Shown piece by piece: positions 1 to 6,885 of a stretch of 21,503 nucleotides of DNA (positions within the stretch are counted from its first letter, which is position 1; every line of letters begins with the position of its first letter). The translations under genes were made by a program, and so were the position numbers. The stretch is from JBOFCS01 sp051646185. Lineage in GTDB: Bacteria > Actinomycetota > Actinomycetes > Mycobacteriales > Mycobacteriaceae. The notes under the pieces are model-generated. The model saw nothing but the letters and a program-made list of their open reading frames with translations. It was not told the DNA's origin and ran no database searches. The stretch spans positions 1 through 21,503 of the forward strand of contig JBOFCS010000064.1 in the NCBI GenBank assembly GCA_051646185.1, in the 5' to 3' direction.

Positions 1-173
1 CTCGGTTCTGACAAAACCGATTTTAGTAAGGCATTATCTTGAAAACAGGTCACGGTAGTAATCGGCCCGGCGAATATTCGTTTTCCACCGTACTGAGTGA
101 ACTGCAGATCGCAGCTCCGAATGTCAGGTCCGATAGTATCGGCAAGATCTGCGGTGGCTATAGGCTCAGTCAT
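1..173 (-). CDS. rraA: RraA-family protein, N-terminal part (runs off the left edge)
   Basis: The reading frame opens with ATG at 173-171 and stays open to the window edge, giving 57 residues. The visible part contains TADLADTIGPDIRSCDLQF, an Arg-rich loop and GPITTV, followed by CFQDNALLKSVL. I recognise this as the N-terminus of the RraA fold, close to M. tuberculosis Rv3853. RraA in E. coli binds and inhibits RNase E, but many family members are divalent-metal aldolases or have no known role, and older annotations call them MenG. Which applies cannot be told from 57 residues. No strong ribosome binding site is seen before the ATG. The gene lies 48 nt downstream of the SNF2 helicase stop on the same strand, with a 14-bp palindrome between them, so it may have its own promoter. 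Confidence 0.85.
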   Translation of the reverse strand, partial: MTEPIATADLADTIGPDIRSCDLQFTQYGGKRIFAGPITTVTCFQDNALLKSVLSEP

Positions 174-190
174 GCTATATATTATGCAGA

Positions 191-204
191 CTAAACCGGT
201 TTAG
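191..204. promoter_or_regulatory. 14-bp perfect palindrome upstream of rraA
   Basis: CTAAACCGGTTTAG is perfectly self-complementary. It sits between the SNF2 stop (222) and the rraA start (173). On the minus strand a CATAAT-like -10 element follows it, so the palindrome would overlap the -35 region of an rraA promoter. This position suits a dimeric repressor or activator. The binding protein is unknown; the operator role is inference. Confidence 0.35.
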
Positions 205-221
205 AGCTATTTACCGTAGCT

Positions 222-3200
222 TTAAGATAATAGTTCCCTAATATCTTGTGCAGACATTGCCTCGGATAAAGCACCTCCATCGTCAAGAACACTCGAAAAG
301 AGACGTGCTTTAGCTTCTTTCATCGCCATAACTTTATCTTCAATGGTGTCTTTTGCAACTAAGCGGTAGACCATGACATTTTTCTTTTGACCGATTCGGT
401 GAGTTCGGTCCACAGCTTGAGCTTCAGTTGCAGGGTTCCACCAAGGATCAAGAAGGAAGCAGTAGTCGGCTTCAGTGAGGTTAAGCCCAACCCCACCTGC
501 TTTTAAGCTAATGAGGAAGACAGGGTTGTTTCCAGCTTTAAAGTCGGCTAATACGTCTTTGCGTCGGGTAGTCTTTCCATCCAGGTAGGAGTACTCGATG
601 CCTTCCTCCTCAAGCCGACTCTTAACTCGCGATAAGAAACTTGTGAACTGGCTGAATACTAGCGCTCTATGCCCACCGCTGATGACATCGGCAAGTTGTT
701 CAATTAATACTTCAATTTTTGCCGAGGGGACGCCAGTATGTTCTGCATCAACTAATGAGGCATCGAGAGAAAGCTGGCGCAGCAAAGTCAGCGAACGTAG
801 AATGGTGAAGCGATTTTTACCCCAATCATCAAGGAGTCCAAGAACTTTTTGACGTTCACGTTGTAGTTGTGCATCATAAAGTTTGCGATGATGTGGGTGT
901 AGTTCCACTTCAAGGGTTTGTTCTTGTTTAGGGGGCAAGTCAGTAGCAACCTGCTCTTTGGTCCGTCTTAGCATAAGCGGCCGGATGCGTTTACGAAGCG
1001 CGTCTAGCTTAGTAGCATCATTATTTTTTTCGATAGGAATACGGAAGTTTTCTGTGAAACGTTGTGGGGTGGAGAGTAATCCGGGTGAAGTAATGGAAAG
1101 CAGTGCCCATAGCTCCATGACATTATTCTCTAATGGTGTTCCGGTTATAGCTAACTTGAAGGGGGCGCTTATCTTTCGAGCGCATTGGTAGCCCTTTGAC
1201 TGATAATTTTTTACGTTTTGGGCTTCATCAAGAATGAGGCCGGACCAATGTAACTCGGAGTAATGCTCGTATTCGATACGAAACAGCGTATATGAGGTAA
1301 TGACAATATCGGCATGACCAATCGCTTCGGCCACGGTATCTCCACGCTTTGTAGCTGTCCCGGTGATGGCAGCGACCTTAAGGTCAGGCACAAATCGATG
1401 TGCCTCCTGCTCCCAGTTGCCAACTACACTGGTTGGCGCAACAATAAGAAAAGGGTCAGAGTGCTTTTCGTCCTTTTTTGCCTTGGCGATGAGAGTGAGG
1501 GTCTGTAATGTCTTTCCCAGCCCCATATCATCGGCAAGGATTCCACCGAGTTTGTATTGGTAGATGAAACTCAGCCAGGAGTACCCCGATTTTTGGTAAG
1601 GTCTCAGATCTGCACAGAGAGACTCAGGAACGTCAGGCTCGGGGACAGCTGTGATATCTAGTAATCCAGTAACCTGTTCTTTCCATAGCTTTGCTTGCTT
1701 GTCGACTACCCCAAGAGCAACTAGCTCATTCCAGGAACTAGCCTGAAAACGGTTAATTTGCATAAGAGTTGCTGAATCATCGCCAAGCTCACGGGCTTCG
1801 TCAAGGATTTGTTTTAATTTACTTAACCCGGGGGTTTCCAATGAAAAATACTGTCCGCCTTCAAGGAATATGTGCGATTCACCTTGGCTAAGAGCAGTAA
1901 TGATCAGGCTTATCGGTACTTCCTGATTGCCCAGCTTTACTGTTACATTAAGATCAAACCAGTCATTGTCCCCCCGGATTGCTTTGGTTGATACCGATAG
2001 TTCAACATCGCCGCTGGCATCGGTAAACGTGGGTAAATTTTCTGAGCGCTCCACCCTCATGCCATATGTTTTTTCAAATTCAGGTATACCTGTTGAAACA
2101 AAGTTGATTGCGTCAATTCCCGAAAGTGTGAAATTTCCCCATTTCCCGGAGGACGGATCTTGAGGCCCAAATTTTGGAATCAAGGCGAGTGCTTTTTGCA
2201 GCAAAGCAGTTTCGCTTTCCTGATCCCGAAAATTTGGCCCCCGAGTGGCTGATACTGCCTGCTCTTTTTGTTCACCATTAACAGCGTAAGCCCACCGTGG
2301 TTCAACTGATAGAGTGTTATCCCCCGGAGCCGCTAATCGAAGAACTAAGGTTGGTCCAGAAAATTCAGGGAGGTCAAATGATTTGTCTGAGGACTGAATT
2401 GATGCTTGTTGTCGAAGGACGGGAATAAATTCTGAAAGAAACTTTGGTACTGATGCTGCCCCGATGTGGAGGTTTCGCTTGTCGACAATTAGTCGCTGCA
2501 AGGCCTCGGGAACAGGGCGAGTTGCTTTTGCCAGGCGGACTGGTCTTTGCGAAGTTGGCAGTTGACGTTCTTTGCCGGTAGCTAGTAGAGCGCCACGTCC
2601 ATTGTCGCCAAGGAAGTAGACATCGGTTTCTTTAGGAGATTTTCCATCGACTGAGAGTACTGCTTGAAGCTGAATATCATTGGTACGATTATTCTTCCGT
2701 ATATCGATACTAACTTCAATATTTTGAGTATCGGCTACCGTGCCCAGGCCTTTGGCGGTGTTAATGAGGGTGATACCGAGCTCTGCTGCACGCTCGATGA
2801 AGCCAAATAGCTGGGTATCGGCCAAGATGCCGATATCTATGGTAGTTGGTTGTGAATAGGCATATCGGGTGTGGGAACGCGCCGTTTGAGCGGCATGAAG
2901 CTCCTGGAACCAGCGAGTTTGCTCTGGGGGGAAGGCGAAATCGCTATGTGCCAGCGATTGCCAATTAACACCGGTGACAGTCCATCCCCCATTGTGGCCA
3001 CGTACCACTGGTCGAGCTAAAAGGCGTAATGGATTGCTATTGCCCTGGCGTGCTTGCTGGCCAACAGGATCAGCAAGTCCAAGTTGGATACCAAGTAGGG
3101 AGTCGTGTCGTTCGCTGTGATCTAACAACGGAGAAAGATCATCCTCCCAGGTTTCATGAGTGCTCGATGAATATTTTTTTTGTCTGCTGGCTGCAGCAAA

Positions 3201-3524
3201 GACAACTGCGGCCACATGTTTGCAGTTTAGCTGTACCGGACAGGAACACAGTCCTCGCTGAATATGGCTGGGATTTTGAGATTGACTAGCAAGGGTCACG
3301 GTTGTCCGGTACCACTGAGCTTGGCTGCCTTTAACCGAACCAACGAGGCTGGACGTTTTTGCGTCCCAGCTTAGCGCTGAAACCATACCGGAACTGGCGT
3401 ACTGAGCACCGCGTCTACAGGTTTCGCTGCCAAGCAGCCGGGTCATGCTCTCAATAGAGAACTGGGCAAAAGAAGGCAGTGGCACAGCGTCGATCTTAGT
3501 CGTAGTTGTGGCCGCACAATTCAC
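222..3524 (-). CDS. SWIM zinc-finger SNF2/DEAD-like helicase (HelZ-like)
   Basis: This 1100-residue protein carries an N-terminal SWIM zinc finger (C93-x-C95-x5-C101-x-H103) and a full Swi2/Snf2 ATPase at about 635-1075. Visible helicase motifs are motif I DDMGLGKT (about 665-672), Ia APTSVVGNW, motif II DEAQ (766-769), motif III ITGTPLEN (793-800), LRRTKEQV (852-859), motif IV VFSQF, motif V AGGVGLNLTEAD (1009-1020) and motif VI DRTHRIGQ (1039-1046). The family remodels protein-DNA complexes by ATP-driven translocation along duplex DNA. M. tuberculosis HelZ (Rv2101) has the same SWIM-SNF2 organisation. The region 110-630 is poorly conserved and I recognise no domain in it. The start is a GTG with only a weak GA-rich site upstream, so the exact N-terminus is uncertain, but the SWIM motif requires a start before residue 90. 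It is divergent from the 3851 gene. Confidence 0.92.
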   Translation of the reverse strand: MNCAATTTTKIDAVPLPSFAQFSIESMTRLLGSETCRRGAQYASSGMVSALSWDAKTSSLVGSVKGSQAQWYRTTVTLASQSQNPSHIQRGLCSCPVQLNCKHVAAVVFAAASRQKKYSSSTHETWEDDLSPLLDHSERHDSLLGIQLGLADPVGQQARQGNSNPLRLLARPVVRGHNGGWTVTGVNWQSLAHSDFAFPPEQTRWFQELHAAQTARSHTRYAYSQPTTIDIGILADTQLFGFIERAAELGITLINTAKGLGTVADTQNIEVSIDIRKNNRTNDIQLQAVLSVDGKSPKETDVYFLGDNGRGALLATGKERQLPTSQRPVRLAKATRPVPEALQRLIVDKRNLHIGAASVPKFLSEFIPVLRQQASIQSSDKSFDLPEFSGPTLVLRLAAPGDNTLSVEPRWAYAVNGEQKEQAVSATRGPNFRDQESETALLQKALALIPKFGPQDPSSGKWGNFTLSGIDAINFVSTGIPEFEKTYGMRVERSENLPTFTDASGDVELSVSTKAIRGDNDWFDLNVTVKLGNQEVPISLIITALSQGESHIFLEGGQYFSLETPGLSKLKQILDEARELGDDSATLMQINRFQASSWNELVALGVVDKQAKLWKEQVTGLLDITAVPEPDVPESLCADLRPYQKSGYSWLSFIYQYKLGGILADDMGLGKTLQTLTLIAKAKKDEKHSDPFLIVAPTSVVGNWEQEAHRFVPDLKVAAITGTATKRGDTVAEAIGHADIVITSYTLFRIEYEHYSELHWSGLILDEAQNVKNYQSKGYQCARKISAPFKLAITGTPLENNVMELWALLSITSPGLLSTPQRFTENFRIPIEKNNDATKLDALRKRIRPLMLRRTKEQVATDLPPKQEQTLEVELHPHHRKLYDAQLQRERQKVLGLLDDWGKNRFTILRSLTLLRQLSLDASLVDAEHTGVPSAKIEVLIEQLADVISGGHRALVFSQFTSFLSRVKSRLEEEGIEYSYLDGKTTRRKDVLADFKAGNNPVFLISLKAGGVGLNLTEADYCFLLDPWWNPATEAQAVDRTHRIGQKKNVMVYRLVAKDTIEDKVMAMKEAKARLFSSVLDDGGALSEAMSAQDIRELLS

Positions 3525-3850
3525 GCCTCATCAACCTGATATTTTGAGAATCTAAAATATGTTGCTGTAATGGGGTCGTCGGGTGCGGTGTTGTGGATAA
3601 ATGGTGTCGTTACTCCGTCAAATAAACGATTCTGTAGCTAATTAAATTACTAATCGATATGACTTATATCACTTTAACTAGTTAATGAGTTTAAGTTCAC
3701 ATTAAAGTTGGACATCTGATCTTATTGCAGGTGGTAACTTTACAGTCAGTAAAACTGTTACCGAATAGTTATCAACTATTCACCGTAGGGTTATCGGTCC
3801 GAAACATAGGATCGGCATTAACCTGGAATCTCTGATCTTGGAGCAAATGA
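3525..3850. other. 326-bp divergent intergenic region
   Basis: This AT-rich stretch separates the SNF2 gene (leftward) from the secreted-protein run (rightward), so promoters for both should lie here. No open frame with a credible ribosome binding site was found in it. Its only clear structure is the pair of adjoining inverted repeats at 3733-3781, listed separately. A TANNNT-type -10 candidate (TAGGAT near 3806-3811) lies about 40 nt before the lipase-like start, with no good -35 box. That candidate is weak. Confidence 0.5.
3733..3781. promoter_or_regulatory. Two abutting inverted repeats before the secreted-protein operon
   Basis: The first element has outer arms GGTAAC (3733-3738) and GTTACC (3757-3762), with inner arms ACAGT (3742-3746) and ACTGT (3754-3758). 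The second begins on the next base: GAATAGTT (3763-3770), ATC, AACTATTC (3774-3781), a perfect 8-3-8 repeat. They lie 70-118 bp before the start at 3851, where transcription-factor sites are expected. The 8-3-8 element has operator-like geometry; it lacks a T-tract and so is not an obvious terminator. The regulator is unknown. Confidence 0.4.
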
Positions 3851-5203
3851 ATGATTCGTGCAGTACTAACCCGGGCATTAGTTCTACCCCTAGCCCTCGC
3901 AATATTTGCTGTGGGATCCTCAGGTTCAGCCTTAGCTGAACCTGACCCCACACCGGTGCCCTTAGATGTTCCTACGCTTAAAGAGGTTTTTAACGGTTTC
4001 ATCTTGGGATCAATACGAGATTCGAGAGCAGCGAGTATTCAAGAAAACTTTGACGGATTATTCGCAACAGATCCATTCTTTGTTGAACCACCCCTCAAAG
4101 GTGATGAAGCTCCAGGGACTTTATTAAGAGCTCAGCGCTTCGATGTGCTTTTTAGTGGAGTTAAGCCAGCCAACATTTCGGCATGGAAGATGATGTACGT
4201 CACCCAAGATGTGGAAGGTAAGCTGGATATCAGCACCGGGGTCGTCATGATTCCTGAGGATGGGCGCGATAACAGCACTCGTTCGGTGGTTGCATACCAG
4301 GAAGCGAACGACTCGGTGGGTGCAAACTGTCACCCATCAACACAGTGGAGTGGCGGAGCGTTCTCGGATGCTTCTGCCTGGTCTGCTCTTGGCCCTTTGG
4401 CATTGCTTTGGGGAGAAGGCTTGGCAACCGTCATTTCCGATGTTGGTAATGATGCCGATCCACATCCGCATGGCGTAATGGCTGGGCGTTATGCGGGTAT
4501 GGCGCTACTGAACGGAGTCCGGGCTGCGTACAAGGTTCAGGAAGCCGGTCTTAATCCGGCTAGCCCTTTGGGTATTTTTGCCGTTGCCGGTGGCGGTGTT
4601 GGTGGCGGCTTTGCTGCGGAGTACCAGCCGTGGTACGCCCCTGAGCTGAACTTGAAAGCAACAATGCTGGAGGCTATGGCCGCAGACCAACGTGAATTTA
4701 TTCGGTTTGCTTCAGGTGGACTTGGATCAGGGTTTGCTCTTGCTACATTACTGAGTTTGGAAGCTCAGTACCCTGAGATGAAAATTGATGAAAAGCTAAA
4801 CCCTGCGGGTAAAGCAATGGCAGACGCTTTTCGGGTGAGTTGTCAGACTTATTTGTACTTTTCTACGCCTTTCTTACCGTTAAATATTTTGTTCAACTCA
4901 GGCCAGAATCCGGCTGATATTGAAGCTTTCTTACCTGTCTATGAGCAAAATAATTTGAGTTATGGCACTGCACCAAAATCAAAAATGCTGATTAGTTCTT
5001 GTGGCAGTGATGATTCATTTATGGTGGTTACTCCTGCTCAAGGTTCCCGTGACATGGTTGAGCGCTATCGAGCTCAAGGCGTCAATGCCCAGTACCATCC
5101 GCTCGAGTGTGGCTTGAATGTCTTCCTAACTGACATGTATCGCTGGGGAACTGAATTATTTGGTATGCACACCATTGACTGGTTGGCTAACGAGCTTGCT
5201 TAG
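3851..5203 (+). CDS. Secreted LIP-family (secretory lipase-like) alpha/beta-hydrolase fold protein, catalytic Ser and His apparently lost
   Basis: The 450-residue product begins with a Sec signal peptide (hydrophobic core 10-25, likely cleavage after ALA at 27-29), and the ATG follows GGAG at 3840-3843 with 7-nt spacing. The mature part resembles the secretory lipase (LIP) family of actinomycetes and yeasts. The family-like segments are NCHPS (159-163), a SDVGN turn after the GLATVI strand, AAEYQPWYAPELN (255-267), a DSC-like Cys at 331, and the ending IDWLANEL. Where family members have a G-Y-S-x-G-G nucleophile elbow, this protein reads AVAGGG (244-249), putting Ala246 at the serine position. 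Asp387/388 sits where the catalytic Asp belongs, but no His occurs between 417 and 439, where it is expected; Asn423 is the nearest match. It is therefore probably a non-hydrolytic binding or scaffold protein of the envelope. The frame is intact and the signal peptide kept, so it does not look like a decaying gene. It is 38 nt upstream of the next secreted protein, suggesting an operon. Confidence 0.8.
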   Translation: MIRAVLTRALVLPLALAIFAVGSSGSALAEPDPTPVPLDVPTLKEVFNGFILGSIRDSRAASIQENFDGLFATDPFFVEPPLKGDEAPGTLLRAQRFDVLFSGVKPANISAWKMMYVTQDVEGKLDISTGVVMIPEDGRDNSTRSVVAYQEANDSVGANCHPSTQWSGGAFSDASAWSALGPLALLWGEGLATVISDVGNDADPHPHGVMAGRYAGMALLNGVRAAYKVQEAGLNPASPLGIFAVAGGGVGGGFAAEYQPWYAPELNLKATMLEAMAADQREFIRFASGGLGSGFALATLLSLEAQYPEMKIDEKLNPAGKAMADAFRVSCQTYLYFSTPFLPLNILFNSGQNPADIEAFLPVYEQNNLSYGTAPKSKMLISSCGSDDSFMVVTPAQGSRDMVERYRAQGVNAQYHPLECGLNVFLTDMYRWGTELFGMHTIDWLANELA

Positions 5204-5241
5204 TCAATTATTGATAGCTTCACTAGAAAGAAGGAAATTAA

Positions 5242-6504
5242 ATGTCCCGCAAAGTAATTAATCCGTTTTCACGGATTGCGGCAGCTGTATTGGTGCCAAT
5301 AGTTGCTGCAACATCAATTGTCTTGGCACCGCAGGCATCAGCTGAAAGTCTCAGCGATTACCTCAATCTCCCGCTGAGTAATCGCTTAGCAGATCAAGGG
5401 CCTGGTGGGGTAAACCCAGCATTACCAACTGAACTAACAGCTTTGGAAGCACTTGTTGGGCAGGCGCGAAATTCGGGATTGCCTGCGTCAAATTATGCAG
5501 CCTTGCTCTATCAACTTCGGTTAGTCCAAGCAACAACAGAGGCTGGAATTGACTTAGCCAGTTGGAATCCTGATCTAGGATTTGATGTTAACCGGCCAAA
5601 CATGATCAAGTCCTACGAGTACTACCAGGCTTTCCAACTTGAACACCGAGAATTACAGTGGGCAGGTATGGCTGGCATCGTTGGTGCTGATTTTGGCGGT
5701 GGTATTGCTGATATGGCTTTAGCTACAACGATTTATGAACTTCCAGGCCTGCAGCAATTAGGTCAGTCTATTATTGATCAAGTTGTCTCAGCCTTTGGTC
5801 CAGAATTTGTTGAATCTCTTCCGCAGGGCTTGCGAAATCTTGCTAGCTATGCCGGTGATATCACGACAGAGGATTTACGTTGGTTTATTCGCCAGATTTT
5901 GATCATGCAGAAGGCTATCTTTACTGACCTGATGCCGATGCACTACATCTACACTCACGAAGGTCTCGATGGTATCAAAGAGTTTTATGATGCTGGTTTG
6001 ATTCCTCAGGAAATATTTCAAGCATGGAACGATATTGCTTCCGGTGATACTGCAAAAATTGCCTCAGCGAATGAAACACTTTTGCGCAGAGAACAGTTCA
6101 ATGTTGTTGGTTCACAAATGGATGATGCAAGAAACTATGGAAACGGTGTTGGCAGTGCTTTGGCGTATGCGATGACTTTGATGGGATCACCATCGATCGC
6201 CGGTGTTCCGCCTTTGCGTGCTTACCGTCAGTTCGAGCTGACGGGAAATCTTCCTGATGGTCGAACCGCAACTTTAGTAGCACCGATTCCCAATTGGGAT
6301 TGGACGGTATTTGAGGATCGTTGGCAGTACATCAGCACTGAGCTGCTACCTCGTTACAGCGATGCTGTGCAGAATAACTGGGGATCGCTTGAAGCTAGAT
6401 TCCGTACCCCTTACGAAATTCAGTGGGAAACAAGCCGTGTACTTACCAGTATCCCACGGTTTATTGCCGAGACCCTCGCTGCAACACGACTAGAAGTTCA
6501 GTAA
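5242..6504 (+). CDS. Secreted protein of unknown function (420 aa)
   Basis: The ATG follows an AAGGAA box at 5231-5236. The N-terminus has basic residues, a hydrophobic stretch (about 12-29) and a signal-peptidase site after ASA (residues 32-34), so the mature protein of about 386 residues should be exported. It contains no cysteine after the signal region, no membrane segment I can see, and is rich in aromatic residues and helices. A recognisable block is the segment around 133-160 with HRELQWAGMAGIVGADFGGG. I do not recognise a named family. The gene begins 38 nt after the dead-lipase gene and is followed by an 82-nt gap and a 46-aa gene, so the three are probably one transcript ending at the 6753-6795 terminator. 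A role at the cell surface with its lipase-fold neighbour is an inference from this arrangement. Confidence 0.8.
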   Translation: MSRKVINPFSRIAAAVLVPIVAATSIVLAPQASAESLSDYLNLPLSNRLADQGPGGVNPALPTELTALEALVGQARNSGLPASNYAALLYQLRLVQATTEAGIDLASWNPDLGFDVNRPNMIKSYEYYQAFQLEHRELQWAGMAGIVGADFGGGIADMALATTIYELPGLQQLGQSIIDQVVSAFGPEFVESLPQGLRNLASYAGDITTEDLRWFIRQILIMQKAIFTDLMPMHYIYTHEGLDGIKEFYDAGLIPQEIFQAWNDIASGDTAKIASANETLLRREQFNVVGSQMDDARNYGNGVGSALAYAMTLMGSPSIAGVPPLRAYRQFELTGNLPDGRTATLVAPIPNWDWTVFEDRWQYISTELLPRYSDAVQNNWGSLEARFRTPYEIQWETSRVLTSIPRFIAETLAATRLEVQ

Positions 6505-6508
6505 CATA

Positions 6509-6527
6509 AATACAAAGTTGTTGTATT
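6509..6527. other. Small hairpin after the 420-aa gene
   Basis: AATACAA (6509-6515) pairs with TTGTATT (6521-6527) around a 5-nt loop. It starts 5 nt after the stop codon. The stem is AT-rich and there is no T-run, so it is at most a weak attenuator or an mRNA 3'-end stabiliser between the two neighbouring genes. Confidence 0.25.
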
Positions 6528-6586
6528 GAAGATCTTTTGAAGGATTAAGGCCGCAGTTACAACAAACAATCTGTAGAGAGGAAAAC

Positions 6587-6727
6587 ATGGGCAACTTTGA
6601 TCTTCCCATCGAGTCAATCATGGACATTGTTCCAGCATTAGCCACTGGTGCCGGGTATGTCTGGGTTTTTGGCAGCTTTGGTTTCTGGCCTTCAATCTTG
6701 CAGGCTTTAGGCGCCGCGCTTTTCTAA
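6587..6727 (+). CDS. 46-aa acidic hydrophobic peptide (PorA/PorH-like candidate)
   Basis: This frame is too short for most gene finders. An ATG at 6587 follows AGAGAGG (6575-6582) with good spacing, and the frame closes at TAA 6725-6727. The strong terminator starts 26 nt later, so the peptide is the last cistron of the secreted-protein run. The product has no Lys or Arg, three acidic residues near the N-terminus (Asp5, Glu9, Asp13), and a long hydrophobic, Gly/aromatic-rich remainder with GYVWVFGSFGFW at 23-34. It has no cleavable signal peptide. Small acidic peptides of this size without signal sequences are the hallmark of the corynebacterial outer-membrane channel formers PorA and PorH, which are O-mycoloylated on Ser; Ser10, Ser30 and Ser36 are the candidates here. 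I see similarity of type, not a clear sequence match. A membrane-active or holin-like peptide is another possibility. Confidence 0.6.
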   Translation: MGNFDLPIESIMDIVPALATGAGYVWVFGSFGFWPSILQALGAALF

Positions 6728-6752
6728 GCCGATCCTTTGCAGTGATCACAGC

Positions 6753-6795
6753 CCAAAAGCAGCCTGAGCATATAAAGTGCTCAGGCTGCTTTTGG
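6753..6795 (+). terminator. Rho-independent terminator of the secreted-protein operon
   Basis: An 18-bp perfect stem pairs 6753-6770 with 6778-6795 across a 7-nt loop (TATAAAG). The right arm contains GGCTGCTTTT, so a T-run follows the GC-rich part on the plus strand, and the matching A-run allows some function in reverse. It lies 26 nt after the micro-peptide stop. The dehydrogenase frame can be read open through this hairpin, but that is not coding. Confidence 0.85.
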
Positions 6796-6836
6796 TTCCG
6801 GTGGTATTCAAAAATCGGTAGAGGGGGCATAATGTC

Positions 6837-6859
6837 TGTAACTTCATTAGTCAGTTACA
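6837..6859. promoter_or_regulatory. Putative operator before the gabD2-like gene
   Basis: TGTAACT (6837-6843) and AGTTACA (6853-6859) form a 7-9-7 inverted repeat. It lies 27-49 nt before the chosen start at 6886 and just after a CATAAT -10-like hexamer (6828-6833), so a bound regulator would sit over the expected transcription start. The regulator is not in the window in any obvious form. Confidence 0.35.
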
Positions 6860-6885
6860 CCCGATACTGCAAGCAGGAGATGTCC

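Noticed and set aside
3029..3289. 86-aa plus-strand frame in the helicase gene
   Set aside because: It is a shadow of the SWIM zinc-finger region on the other strand.
3851..5203. Calling the secreted protein an active lipase
   Set aside because: The nucleophile serine and the catalytic histidine are not where the family has them; only the fold can be claimed.
6742..6885. N-terminal extension of the dehydrogenase frame
   Set aside because: The extension translates the terminator hairpin at 6753-6795; the GabD2 family start and the AGGAG site both support 6886.
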